Source of the DNA: Candidatus Gastranaerophilales bacterium
GTDB taxonomy: Bacteria; Cyanobacteriota; Vampirovibrionia; Gastranaerophilales; Gastranaerophilaceae
Reading direction: 5' to 3'
Length of the DNA: 64,000 nucleotides
Assembly (NCBI GenBank): GCA_944322725.1
Contig: CALUPU010000001.1
Location: forward strand, 186,001-250,000
Part shown: one piece after another, positions 26,241 through 34,547 of the stretch
Layout of the letters: each line of letters begins with the position of its first letter
Numbering within the stretch: position 1 is the stretch's first letter
Made by a program: the position numbers and the translations under genes
Notes under the pieces: model-generated
What the model saw: the letters and a program-made list of their open reading frames with translations, nothing else
Told to the model about the DNA's origin: nothing
The model's database searches: none

Positions 26241-26248
26241 ATTTTTAT

Positions 26249-27061
26249 TTAGTCCGCAAGTGACTTGAAGAGTCTGTTTTCAGCCTTATAAACAATAAGT
26301 TCCGCTTTGAGTTGCTTGCGTTCTTCTTCTGTTAAATCTTTTGATTTTAACTTTTCTTCTTTTTCTTTGATTTCTTTATCTGTTTTGCTTATAAATCCGT
26401 TAAGCATTTCTGTTGTATTTTTTCCGAAAAGTTGCTTTTCATTTCTATCTATTGTATCGTACTGGTCTTTTTTGCTTTCTGCATCTGAAAAATCAGATGG
26501 CTTAGAGTTTACATTAGTAAGAAGCATATCAAGCATTGAAGTCATTTCCTGTGTGTTTACACCTGACTTTTGCAGTGAAATAAAGGTAGGAGCCAGTGCC
26601 TTTATAATTTCTGATATATTAAATAAAGTTGCCACCTTTATATTCCCTTCTTCACAACATGCTTCGATTTTATTTTTCAGCATTTTTATTCTTGATTCTT
26701 TTTCAGAATCACTCAAAAACGGGTTGTTCATAATCATAGAAATTTGAGCGGCATATCCGCTTACTTCTAATTTAACCGAACTTACAACAGAATTTGCCTG
26801 TGAAGCTGTTTTTAGGGCAAGTGATGTTAATCCTCCCGCGTTAAGATTGCACAAGATATCAACATTGTTGGCAATTTTAACGGCATAACCAATCATAGAA
26901 GTCATCTCAATTGTATAATCTGTTTCCTTGGCATTGTTGTTAGAAACAGATTGATTGCTGTTAAAATTGAATAAAGAAGTCTCTTCGTTAACTTTACTAG
27001 TGTTTTCAGACCTGCCAATTTTAGTACTGTAATTAGAGGCTTGTATCCCTGATAGCCGCAT
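26249..27061 (-). CDS. Hypothetical helical protein
   Basis: About 270 residues, with an Asn/Ser-rich N-terminal 50 residues, a helical middle (about 55-175), and a highly charged coiled coil at the C-terminus (KEIKEKEEKLKSKDLTEEE, then RKQLKAEL). No signal peptide or domain was recognised. The frame extends four codons further (METI), but GGAG lies six bases before the ATG at 27061, so translation probably begins MRLSGIQASN. It is convergent with the 458-residue membrane protein gene, stops eight bases apart. The sequence around CCEEG (about 133) is conspicuous but not diagnostic. Confidence 0.65.
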   Translation of the reverse strand: MRLSGIQASNYSTKIGRSENTSKVNEETSLFNFNSNQSVSNNNAKETDYTIEMTSMIGYAVKIANNVDILCNLNAGGLTSLALKTASQANSVVSSVKLEVSGYAAQISMIMNNPFLSDSEKESRIKMLKNKIEACCEEGNIKVATLFNISEIIKALAPTFISLQKSGVNTQEMTSMLDMLLTNVNSKPSDFSDAESKKDQYDTIDRNEKQLFGKNTTEMLNGFISKTDKEIKEKEEKLKSKDLTEEERKQLKAELIVYKAENRLFKSLAD

Positions 27062-27139
27062 AATTGTCTCCATGTATAATTTTAACCAAATTATATATCG
27101 GCATCAGTATTTTGTATCTTTAAAAAAACAATTAATATG

Positions 27140-28126
27140 TTAAGATTTTTTAACAGGTCTGTAAGCTTGAGGGTAGTAATAATCTTCCTTAAAACCTAGT
27201 CTCCTGTACATTTTGAGAGCCGGATAGTTGTCCGTTTCCGTACTAGCATTAACCTCAGAAAGATGACTTAAATGTGTGTCAATAAGTTTTTTCAGGGTTG
27301 AATATAGCAATGCTTCACCCAGACCTTTTGAGCAGTGTTCTTTGTTTAAACCTATTAAAGGAATATTTGCAATTCTGCCTGCTGTAATATTTGAAAAACA
27401 TATACCAGCAGGCTTTTTGTTATATAAAAGAATACTCGAACACTCCGGCAAAAACTGTCCGTACACGCCTGTAATAATTTTGTTTAAGATATCAGTGCTT
27501 CCCTCAATAGAGGCAAATCTGGGATCAAAAAGAGCGTCTGAAGTATCTTTAAAAGCTGTATTTATAACCTTAATTATATCGTCGCAATATTTTGCATCCC
27601 ATTCAACTATTGAATATCCATCCGGAAGCGCAGGTTGTTTATACGTTTTAAAGATTTCAATTGATTTAATATTATTAAAGTCAAAGCGCTCAACAGCCAA
27701 TCCGACCAGTTTAAATCCGTATTTTGTTATCTCCGGTGTAAACTGATCTTGTGCACCGAGCATAGGATATGTAACAACTTTCTCGTTTATGGTTTCTCTG
27801 TTTAGTTCCATAAACTTATCCATTAAAATTTTTCGTTTTTCGTTTAAGCTTTCTTCACCTATGCAGTGTATCATGTTCAATTCCAGAGATTCGCTGATTT
27901 CTGTTGTATAAACCATAAAACCTGTGGGAATATCCTCTTCAAGAAGCACGAGACAGTCAATCAGCCCTTCATTTACACTAGAAGTAAATTCCTCATATTC
28001 TAAGGGTTCAAGTTCGAATTTGTACTCGGAATATGCTTTTTGTTTAAAGTCATTGTATACGCCTTTAAAAATATTTTTTATGTCGTCGTTATATTTTTGT
28101 ACTTTAAAAGTAAGTGTATCTTGCAT
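27140..28126 (-). CDS. GNAT-family N-acetyltransferase (two-domain)
   Basis: A 328-residue protein. The C-terminal half carries a normal acetyl-CoA site (CSKGLGEALLYSTLKKL, about 264-280) followed by VNASTETDNYPALKMYRRLG with FKED, the typical GNAT ending. The N-terminal half (about 1-160) is probably a degenerate second GNAT fold without that loop. The acyl acceptor is unknown. The start codon overlaps the ribBA stop, so it is cotranslated with the riboflavin genes; a link to flavins is suggested only by that position. Confidence 0.8.
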   Translation of the reverse strand: MQDTLTFKVQKYNDDIKNIFKGVYNDFKQKAYSEYKFELEPLEYEEFTSSVNEGLIDCLVLLEEDIPTGFMVYTTEISESLELNMIHCIGEESLNEKRKILMDKFMELNRETINEKVVTYPMLGAQDQFTPEITKYGFKLVGLAVERFDFNNIKSIEIFKTYKQPALPDGYSIVEWDAKYCDDIIKVINTAFKDTSDALFDPRFASIEGSTDILNKIITGVYGQFLPECSSILLYNKKPAGICFSNITAGRIANIPLIGLNKEHCSKGLGEALLYSTLKKLIDTHLSHLSEVNASTETDNYPALKMYRRLGFKEDYYYPQAYRPVKKS

Positions 28127-29409
28127 TATTTTTGCTCCGCATTTTTGTCTAAGCTGTTCACATCAAGCATATGATGCATTTTATTTGCTTTGGTACAAAG
28201 GTACCTGTAGTTGTATCTGTTGCACTCTGATTCAACCTGTACTCTTTCGGTAATCTCAAGACCGTAACCTTCCAATCCCACAATTTTTTGTGGATTGTTT
28301 GTTATCAATTTAAATTTATTAAATCCTAAATCAAGCAATATTTGCGCTCCGTCGCCGTAATCTCTCAAATCCGAGTTAAAACCGAGCGAAAGATTTGCCT
28401 GAACAGTATCTTCGCCTTTATCCTGGAGTGCATAGGCTTTGATTTTGTTTACAATTCCTATACCTCTTCCCTCATGGTTCATAAGATATACAACTGCACC
28501 TTTTCCGTAATTTTCTATCATCTTCATAGAGTTTTGAAGCTGGCTGTTGCAATCACAGCGCAGACTGTGGAATGTATCGCCGGTCAGGCAGATACTGTGC
28601 ATTCTGACAAGAGGGATTTTGTCTGAGCCGTCGTCTTTTAAAAGAGCAACGTGCTCCTGTCCTGTTAAAGCGTGCCTGTATCCTATAAGACGAAAAGTAC
28701 CGAATGCTGTAGGCATATTGACTTCAGCCTCTCTTAGCATAAGTCTTTCGGTTTTGAGCCTGTATGCAATAAGTTGGGCAACTGTAATAAATTTCAGGTT
28801 ATGTTTATCAGCGAATTTTCTTAAATCGTCTCTTCTTGCCATTGAACCGTCAGGATTTACTATTTCACAGCACACCGCAGCGTCTTTAAGACCTGCAAAT
28901 CTGCATAAGTCAACCGCTGCCTCAGTATGTCCGACTCTTTCAAGCACTCCGCCATTTTTTGCTATCAGCGGAAATATGTGCCCGGGCTGTCTTAAATCAA
29001 CAGGCTTTGTTAAATCATCAGCAATAAGCTTTAAAGTAATTGAACGGTCAATAGCAGATACGCCTGTTGTTACTCCATACTTAGGGTCTGCATCAACACT
29101 CTGTGTAAAAGCAGTACCTTTTACGTCTGTGTTGTCTTTTACCATAAAATCAAGACCGAGTTTTTTTGCTCTTTCCTCGCTTATCGGAGCACAAAGCACA
29201 CCTTTGGCTTCTGTAATCATAAAATTCACATTCTCGGTAGTGGCAAATTCAGCCGCACAAATCAAATCACCTTCATTTTCTCTTGATTCATCATCGGCAA
29301 CAATAATCATACCGCCATTTTTTATGCTTTCTATTGCCTCCTCAACACTATCGAAGCGAAAAGAGGCGTCTTTTGTAAAGACATCTTTTATATTTTCAAG
29401 TAATGACAT
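28126..29409 (-). CDS. ribBA: Bifunctional DHBP synthase / GTP cyclohydrolase II
   Basis: A 427-residue fusion for two early steps of riboflavin synthesis. The first half makes 3,4-dihydroxy-2-butanone 4-phosphate from ribulose 5-phosphate (DDESRENEGDLICAAE near 40-55, GVTTGVSAIDR, and GHIFPL). The second half opens the GTP ring; its zinc site is CLTGDTFHSLRCDC (about 274-287) and its GTP site contains NHEGRGIG. Both parts look complete. Its start overlaps the ribE stop and its stop overlaps the GNAT start. ribD and ribH are not in this window. Confidence 0.97.
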   Translation of the reverse strand: MSLLENIKDVFTKDASFRFDSVEEAIESIKNGGMIIVADDESRENEGDLICAAEFATTENVNFMITEAKGVLCAPISEERAKKLGLDFMVKDNTDVKGTAFTQSVDADPKYGVTTGVSAIDRSITLKLIADDLTKPVDLRQPGHIFPLIAKNGGVLERVGHTEAAVDLCRFAGLKDAAVCCEIVNPDGSMARRDDLRKFADKHNLKFITVAQLIAYRLKTERLMLREAEVNMPTAFGTFRLIGYRHALTGQEHVALLKDDGSDKIPLVRMHSICLTGDTFHSLRCDCNSQLQNSMKMIENYGKGAVVYLMNHEGRGIGIVNKIKAYALQDKGEDTVQANLSLGFNSDLRDYGDGAQILLDLGFNKFKLITNNPQKIVGLEGYGLEITERVQVESECNRYNYRYLCTKANKMHHMLDVNSLDKNAEQK

Positions 29410-30062
29410 TAAAGGAACCCGTTTCTTTCTAACAAATCCATACTTACGGATGTACTTTTGCTGGTAATATTATTGTTCGATAATAAATATTTTTCAATAT
29501 ATTTAGCTATAATATCAGTTTCAATATTGACGGTTGAACCGGCTTTTAAATATTGCAAAGTAGTATTTTCAAGTGTGTGAGGAATGACTGCAATACTAAA
29601 TGATTCGCCTTCAATATCAGCAATGGTAAGGCTTATGCCGTCTATTGCCACAGAACCTTTTTTTACAAGCTGCCCGGATAGCATAGCAGGTGCGTCAAAA
29701 GCAAAAACAGTAGTCTCTCCGGTTTTGCTTATTGATTTAACACTTGCAACACCGTCTATGTGTCCGCTTACCATGTGTCCGTCAAGCCTGTCACAGAGCC
29801 TTAAAGTGCGTTCCAAATTAACCTTTTGACCTGTTTTATACAAAGAAAAAGCAGTAATTGCAAGTGTTTCCGATGAGGCAAAGACTTTAAAATATTCATT
29901 GCCAAATTCAATCACAGTCTGACATGCACCGTTAACTGCAATGCTGTCTCCAATCTTAATCCCATCAAGGACTTTAGAACATTTTACAGTAATATAGAGT
30001 GAATTATCAGATTTTTTTAAACCGGTAATGGTGCCTATTTCTTCAATTAAACCTGTAAACAT
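29409..30062 (-). CDS. ribE: Riboflavin synthase alpha chain
   Basis: A 217-residue enzyme that dismutates two 6,7-dimethyl-8-ribityllumazine molecules to riboflavin. It has the two lumazine-binding repeats: MFTGLIEEIGTI at the N-terminus with GDSIAVNGACQTV, and GHMVSGHIDGVASVKSI with GSVAIDGISLTI. The usual length is about 210. It lies 24 bases after the FAD-oxidoreductase gene, too close for an FMN riboswitch, and none is visible. Confidence 0.97.
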   Translation of the reverse strand: MFTGLIEEIGTITGLKKSDNSLYITVKCSKVLDGIKIGDSIAVNGACQTVIEFGNEYFKVFASSETLAITAFSLYKTGQKVNLERTLRLCDRLDGHMVSGHIDGVASVKSISKTGETTVFAFDAPAMLSGQLVKKGSVAIDGISLTIADIEGESFSIAVIPHTLENTTLQYLKAGSTVNIETDIIAKYIEKYLLSNNNITSKSTSVSMDLLERNGFL

Positions 30063-30086
30063 AACAATAATTTATCATAAAAAAAA

Positions 30087-31355
30087 CTATCTTAAAATGT
30101 CTCTTATGTGTTTGGCAACAGCTTCTCCCATAGAAAAACATGAGGTCTGTATCCTAAGTGCTGCCTGAGCTTCAAAGTCTGCAGACAAATTTCTTCCGGC
30201 AATATACAAATTCTCAAAGTCACAAGAGCGCAAGGCATCTATAGGAAGCTGATATGGTTGACTCACCTTATCCAGTACTGATGAATCTTTTTTGTGTGAA
30301 TGAATGTCAATCGGATAATCCGAGCAAAGAACAGGATTATCATAAGTCTTACCTTGAAGTATGTCATCTTTTGTATAAATAGTGCACCCCTGTACTCTTC
30401 TTGACTCTCTTACTCCAAGCATATCCGCTATATTAGATATAAACGAATTTTCAAAACCTTTGAAGTGTTTTTTCATAAAATTATAAATCCGCCATATCTG
30501 TTTTCGCCCTTGTATCAAGGCTTTTGAGACATCGTAAGGGTTGAGCGGGTCTAATTCTGTGTCCAGTAATATTCTCGGGCAATTTAATGATACAGTACCC
30601 GGCATTCCTGGGATTGTAAACAGCTGAAAATAAGCAGTATCAGGCTCTTTTAGGTCACCTGCCTTAACCGCTTCCTCAAATAATGGTCTTAAAGCCCAGT
30701 TTTTAGAAGTATCCCAGGTACAAGCAGTAGAAAGATGAATTTCGTTATTTACATTACAGCTTGTTGTAACTTCACGATTTTTATCCAAATCAGTTATCCA
30801 TTCGGAAAATTTTTCTAAATTTATGCCGGATACATGAAAACGCAAAGTCATTTGTTGAAATTTGTTAAAATTTTCTAAAATTTTATTTTTTGCGAGAACT
30901 GAAAAATTTCCATCACCTGTTGAGTCTAAAAAATACTTCGATTCGATATATAGTGATAACATTTTTGAAGTAATTTTAATTTTATTTATTACATTATTAG
31001 TAGAAATTACATCACAAACTGCTGCATCATATAAAATTTCGCAGCCTGCTTCACTAAGCATATCATCGAGTGCAATTTTGGCTATTTCAGGATTGAACCA
31101 GCCGTCATTACCATCGCAATATGTAATTTGTCCGCCATACTCCGACATTTTTTTTACAAAATCATTATAAAAATCGCAATTAATATTTTTTTTAACGGAT
31201 TTCATAGCAGGAATTACAAGCGCTGATGTAATTGTCCCGCCCAGATGTATATTTTTTTCTATAATTAATGTTTTCATCCCGAGTTTTGCTGCTGTGTACC
31301 CTGCTGCGACTCCTGCAGTGCCTCCTCCGCATATTACCAGATCATATTCAGGCAT
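30087..31355 (-). CDS. FAD-dependent oxidoreductase (FAD_oxidored type)
   Basis: A 422-residue flavoprotein with the N-terminal FAD dinucleotide motif DLVICGGGTAGVAAGYTAAK (about 5-24), the second acidic strand end TLIIEKN, and a C-terminal FAD-closing motif NLYIAGRNLSADFEAQAALR. The family (PF12831-like) covers proteins with unknown substrates. It follows the MnmC-type gene by three bases, with GGAG inside the end of that gene as ribosome site, and precedes ribE. Cotranscription with flavin synthesis genes fits a flavoenzyme. Confidence 0.88.
   Translation of the reverse strand: MPEYDLVICGGGTAGVAAGYTAAKLGMKTLIIEKNIHLGGTITSALVIPAMKSVKKNINCDFYNDFVKKMSEYGGQITYCDGNDGWFNPEIAKIALDDMLSEAGCEILYDAAVCDVISTNNVINKIKITSKMLSLYIESKYFLDSTGDGNFSVLAKNKILENFNKFQQMTLRFHVSGINLEKFSEWITDLDKNREVTTSCNVNNEIHLSTACTWDTSKNWALRPLFEEAVKAGDLKEPDTAYFQLFTIPGMPGTVSLNCPRILLDTELDPLNPYDVSKALIQGRKQIWRIYNFMKKHFKGFENSFISNIADMLGVRESRRVQGCTIYTKDDILQGKTYDNPVLCSDYPIDIHSHKKDSSVLDKVSQPYQLPIDALRSCDFENLYIAGRNLSADFEAQAALRIQTSCFSMGEAVAKHIRDILR
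30939..30959 (-). repeat. Copy 1 of the 21-bp motif
   Basis: The minus strand reads TTATCACTATATATCG then AATCG, 20 of 21 bases matching the consensus (TTATCACTATATATCG then AAACG). It lies inside the FAD-oxidoreductase gene, encoding SLYIES. Confidence 0.6.
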
Positions 31356-31358
31356 TTA

Positions 31359-32444
31359 TTAGCTCCTTTTATTTCTTTTTATGTATTGACTGGACGATTC
31401 CAGATTTAAAAGTTTTCTTCTTTGCGAATATTCTTCGAGAATTTCTTGCGAAGAATTTTTTAGTCCGGAATCCTTGTAATAAACTCCCGCACTTGTTTTT
31501 AATAATCCCAAATCATACTCATCTAATTTGTTTTCTATCAATAATTTATTTTTTGATGCAATAGTTCCGCAGGGATGTTTTTTATTATCAAAAATTTTCC
31601 CGACAAAATATCCTGCCTCAATCATTGCATGTCTTACTGCTGCAGAATTTGAATAAGTTACAAGTAAACAATCTTCGGAAGAATGCTTGAATAACTCTTC
31701 AAAAAAATCTAAAGACCATAAAGTCGGAAGTTTAGCAGGGGTAAAAGCGTCTAAAAATATAATGTCGTACTCTTTGTTTAAGGATTTTATAGATGCTCTT
31801 GCATCATCAAAATATGTCCGGACATAAAAGTTCTCAATTTTTGGGAGTTTTAGGTATCTTTTCTTGCGTTGCGATATATAGTGATAATATATATTATGTA
31901 AGAAGGCTTTATTTTGGCTTACTGGGTTATAACTATACTCTGTTTTTTCATATTTTTTAATTAAACGCCTGTAAAAGGGCTCAATAAATTTTTTATTATC
32001 GCTCTTATATAAAATTTCCATAACTTCTTCTTTGTTGTTAAAAATTTCATCCATAAGCAAGTTGATTAAAATATAAGATATGTCCGGTGATGTTTTAAAA
32101 TAACTATCATTAATAAAAGGAGAAATTAATACAAGATTTTTGTCATATTCAAGAATATCTATACTAACTTTGCCTTTGTATTTTAGTTTTAGTATTTTAT
32201 TTAAAAATGCCTTGGTGTTATATCCTATTCCGTAACAAATATCCAGTACATTTAATTCTTTTTTTTTGAAAAAATTTTTATGAAAATTCAGCGGTTTTAT
32301 GAATTTTTCTTCAGCTTCAGTTCTTGCCCCGAATTTTGAATGGTAAATATCCCCTACTATGTTATTGTACAAGCCGACAGAACCGTCATCTGTGAAAACA
32401 AAATTGAAATAATCGTGTGTTTGGTAAGAAAAATTGCTTTGCAT
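31359..32444 (-). CDS. MnmC-type SAM methyltransferase (MnmC1-like)
   Basis: About 361 residues from the ATG at 32444 (MQSNFSYQTHDYF); a frame extends 19 codons further but encodes a poor N-terminus. The SAM motif is LNVLDICYGIGYNTKAFLNK and the conserved LDAFTPAKLPTLWSLDFF block matches the methyltransferase half of MnmC, which modifies U34 of certain tRNAs. Between them is an insertion of about 100 residues (about 135-220). The C-terminal FAD oxidase half of MnmC is missing. It is the first gene of the riboflavin operon run. Confidence 0.8.
   Translation of the reverse strand: MQSNFSYQTHDYFNFVFTDDGSVGLYNNIVGDIYHSKFGARTEAEEKFIKPLNFHKNFFKKKELNVLDICYGIGYNTKAFLNKILKLKYKGKVSIDILEYDKNLVLISPFINDSYFKTSPDISYILINLLMDEIFNNKEEVMEILYKSDNKKFIEPFYRRLIKKYEKTEYSYNPVSQNKAFLHNIYYHYISQRKKRYLKLPKIENFYVRTYFDDARASIKSLNKEYDIIFLDAFTPAKLPTLWSLDFFEELFKHSSEDCLLVTYSNSAAVRHAMIEAGYFVGKIFDNKKHPCGTIASKNKLLIENKLDEYDLGLLKTSAGVYYKDSGLKNSSQEILEEYSQRRKLLNLESSSQYIKRNKRS
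31867..31887 (-). repeat. Copy 2 of the 21-bp motif
   Basis: The minus strand reads TTATCACTATATATCG then CAACG, 20 of 21 bases. It lies in the MnmC-type gene, in a different reading frame from copy 1 (encoding YHYISQR), so the match is not due to related protein sequence. Confidence 0.6.
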
Positions 32445-32494
32445 GTTTATATTATAAGTTTTGTATGTTATAAAGGACAGTTTTTTACAAAATA

Positions 32495-32515
32495 TTATCA
32501 ATATATATCGACACG
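32495..32515 (+). repeat. Copy 3 of the 21-bp motif
   Basis: Reads TTATCAATATATATCG then ACACG, 19 of 21 bases, in the region upstream of the MnmC-type gene start. Confidence 0.55.
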
Positions 32516-32520
32516 TAACA

Positions 32521-32560
32521 TAGCGATAAAATTTTGTTTGATTATTTTATTTTATCGCTA
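32521..32560 (+). repeat. 12-bp inverted repeat running into copy 4 of the 21-bp motif
   Basis: TAGCGATAAAAT and ATTTTATCGCTA form a perfect stem around 16 bases. The right arm is the beginning of copy 4 (32552-32572, TTATCGCTATATACCG then AAACG, 19 of 21 bases). The same arrangement recurs at 33705. Confidence 0.65.
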
Positions 32561-32572
32561 TATACCGAAACG
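32552..32572 (+). repeat. Copy 4 of the 21-bp motif
   Basis: TTATCGCTATATACCG then AAACG; two differences from the consensus. Intergenic, between the divergent MnmC-type and EF-hand genes. Confidence 0.6.
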
Positions 32573-32673
32573 ATATACAAAATGTAAATTTTTGTAATTA
32601 TGTTTTAAAGATTCCTAAAGAAAAAAAAAAAATAACGATTATACTAATGTAATACAATATAAGGAGATTTATT

Positions 32674-33684
32674 ATGGCATGGTATGATTTAGGTCCGGTA
32701 AACAATCAAAACCCTTTATTATTTAAAGCTGCGTCCAATGCAGATTTGCAAAAAATAAATAAGGAAGAGAATTTGGGTTTGAAATTGAATTCCACTGATG
32801 ATGAAGGTACAGTTGCGTTTGAGCCGGCTGATCCTTATGCTCTATCAACTGTTGCTCCCTCTAAAGATAAACTCGGGCTTGATAAGCTGGCAGGGCAAAA
32901 TACAGGTAATACTTTTACTCTCGGTTCACTGCTTCAAGCACAAAATCTTGTTAATTCAATAGGAGATTCTTCTATATACGGCAGTACACCGAGCAATAAA
33001 ACTGATTTTGTTGCTATTTTACATAATTTGCGTCTTTACAATAGCGGAAATGAAGTTAGTGCCGATACAGCTGCATTTTATGACATGATAAATGAAGCAT
33101 TAAATACCCTTGGCATTGATTCTGAGTCAGATTATGCGCAGTATTATATTAAAGAATTGATAAAAGCTATTGCTAATTCGGATAAAGACCTAACAAAAAT
33201 AGCAAGCAACGGTATTGAACTTACTGCAGAGAACCTTGCTCAATTAGATACAAACTGTGACGGTTCATTCATGGACGAACTCGCAACTTTGTCTTTCTCC
33301 GATGAAGTTCTAAAAAATGCACAAAAAGAAATCACAAAAGCTCAAATATCTGATGAGATGGACTCTGATAATGACGGTTATATAACTCTTGAAGAAATGG
33401 AAAATTCATTCAACAATAACGGAACTATTGCAAGTTTATTTACTGATGATAAGGGAAATTTTGATGCAGCATTGTTTTATGCAGTTGCGGATACTGTGGG
33501 AGGTCAGTATAAGGTTACACCAATGGTTTTGCTCGCTTGGCTTGATACAAATAACGACGGAAAAATTACGGCTGATGAAGTAAAACAGTTTAAACAGGGC
33601 AAATCGGTTGACCCGAATAGCCCTAAAGACAATCCCGTATATGTCGATGCCTATCAAAGAGGGGTTGATTACTTAAATAAATAA
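32674..33684 (+). CDS. EF-hand calcium-binding protein
   Basis: A 336-residue acidic protein. Two canonical EF-hand loops are visible, DSDNDGYITLEE (230-241) and DTNNDGKITADE (291-302), each with Glu at position 12, and a degenerate one, DTNCDGSFMDEL (192-203), with Leu at 12. The N-terminal 180 residues are helical and unrecognised. There is no signal peptide at the N-terminus (MAWYDLGPVNNQ). An AAGGAG ribosome site precedes the ATG. Calcium-binding is a family-based inference. It is followed by a strong hairpin and then a response regulator gene on the same strand. Confidence 0.85.
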   Translation: MAWYDLGPVNNQNPLLFKAASNADLQKINKEENLGLKLNSTDDEGTVAFEPADPYALSTVAPSKDKLGLDKLAGQNTGNTFTLGSLLQAQNLVNSIGDSSIYGSTPSNKTDFVAILHNLRLYNSGNEVSADTAAFYDMINEALNTLGIDSESDYAQYYIKELIKAIANSDKDLTKIASNGIELTAENLAQLDTNCDGSFMDELATLSFSDEVLKNAQKEITKAQISDEMDSDNDGYITLEEMENSFNNNGTIASLFTDDKGNFDAALFYAVADTVGGQYKVTPMVLLAWLDTNNDGKITADEVKQFKQGKSVDPNSPKDNPVYVDAYQRGVDYLNK

Positions 33685-33700
33685 AACATTGTTTTTGCAG

Positions 33701-33736
33701 TGATAAAGTTGTTAGCACCTCTAACAACTTTATCAC
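33701..33736 (+). terminator. Perfect 16-bp hairpin after the EF-hand gene
   Basis: GTGATAAAGTTGTTAG and CTAACAACTTTATCAC form a perfect stem around a five-base loop (CACCT), 17 bases past the EF-hand stop. No T-run follows; the right arm begins copy 5 of the 21-bp motif. It may end transcription but its shape also fits a repeat element. Confidence 0.6.
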
Positions 33737-33750
33737 TATATATCGAAACG
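33730..33750 (+). repeat. Copy 5 of the 21-bp motif
   Basis: TTATCACTATATATCG then AAACG, the consensus form, starting within the right arm of the 16-bp hairpin between the EF-hand and response-regulator genes. Confidence 0.65.
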
Positions 33751-33875
33751 TAATAATTTTTATTTAAATTTTTAAATTAAAAAAATATGCCATGCAAAAT
33801 AATTTATCGGTGATGTTGTTTCAACAGGCTTTAATTATATTTTAGATAGAAAATTAGTGAGAGAAGGAAATTTTT

Positions 33876-34538
33876 ATGAAATCCATATCGATTCTTATGG
33901 TCGAAGATCATAAACTTTTGCGTGTCGGTCTGAGGTCATTGTTTAACGAAAGCAATGACATAAAGGTTATAGCTGAAGCTGAAACAGGCAAAGAGGCTGT
34001 AGAAAAGGCCAAAGTAATGAACCCTGACGTAATCTTAATGGATATAGGTTTGCCTGATATATCAGGGATAGAGGCTGCAAGGCGTATTTTAAACAACAAT
34101 GTTGAGCAAAAAATAATGATGCTGACATCTCATGTAGATGAGAAAGAGGTTATGGACTCTCTGAGCGCAGGTGCATACGCATATGTTCTAAAAGATATAA
34201 ATACAGAGTTTTTGATTATGGTAATAAAATCCGTAAATCAAGGCGCAATATGGCTTGATCCTCAAATAGTACCGCTTATTAGAGACAAGTCTTCGTGCTT
34301 TATTCCTCAAAAACAAAATTCCAGAGCAGCTTTTAGAGCACAGCATGGAAATTTAACGGAACGTGAATATGAGGTATTGAAGCTTGTTGTTGACGGACAA
34401 TCTAATGCGGAAATTGCCAATACGCTTACTATCAGTGAGCATACGGCAAAAGCTCATGTTTGTAACATAATACAAAAGCTTGTTGTTGATGACAGGACTC
34501 AAGCAGCAGTAAAAGCCATAAAAGAAGGTCTTGTTTAA
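33876..34538 (+). CDS. NarL/LuxR-type response regulator
   Basis: A 220-residue two-component regulator. The receiver domain (about 4-120) has the acidic pair E10-D11, phosphoacceptor D56 (LMDIGLPD), a Thr/Ser at 84-85 and K106 (VLKD). The C-terminal LuxR-type helix-turn-helix (about 158-215) has LTEREYEVLKLVVDGQSNAE and SEHTAKAHVCNIIQKL. No histidine kinase is adjacent, so the partner is encoded elsewhere. A GAAGGA ribosome site precedes the ATG. The convergent etfA gene ends ten bases away. Confidence 0.93.
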   Translation: MKSISILMVEDHKLLRVGLRSLFNESNDIKVIAEAETGKEAVEKAKVMNPDVILMDIGLPDISGIEAARRILNNNVEQKIMMLTSHVDEKEVMDSLSAGAYAYVLKDINTEFLIMVIKSVNQGAIWLDPQIVPLIRDKSSCFIPQKQNSRAAFRAQHGNLTEREYEVLKLVVDGQSNAEIANTLTISEHTAKAHVCNIIQKLVVDDRTQAAVKAIKEGLV

Positions 34539-34547
34539 TAATTTATT

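Noticed and set aside
28547-29467. 306-codon rightward frame opposite ribBA
   Set aside because: It is antisense to a fully conserved enzyme and has the low-complexity composition of a shadow frame.
30063-30086. FMN riboswitch expected upstream of ribE
   Set aside because: Only 24 bases separate ribE from the upstream gene and no conserved riboswitch motif is visible upstream of the operon.
33701-33750. CRISPR repeat or attachment site
   Set aside because: The motif copies are irregularly spaced, in both orientations and partly inside genes; no spacers or cas genes are present.
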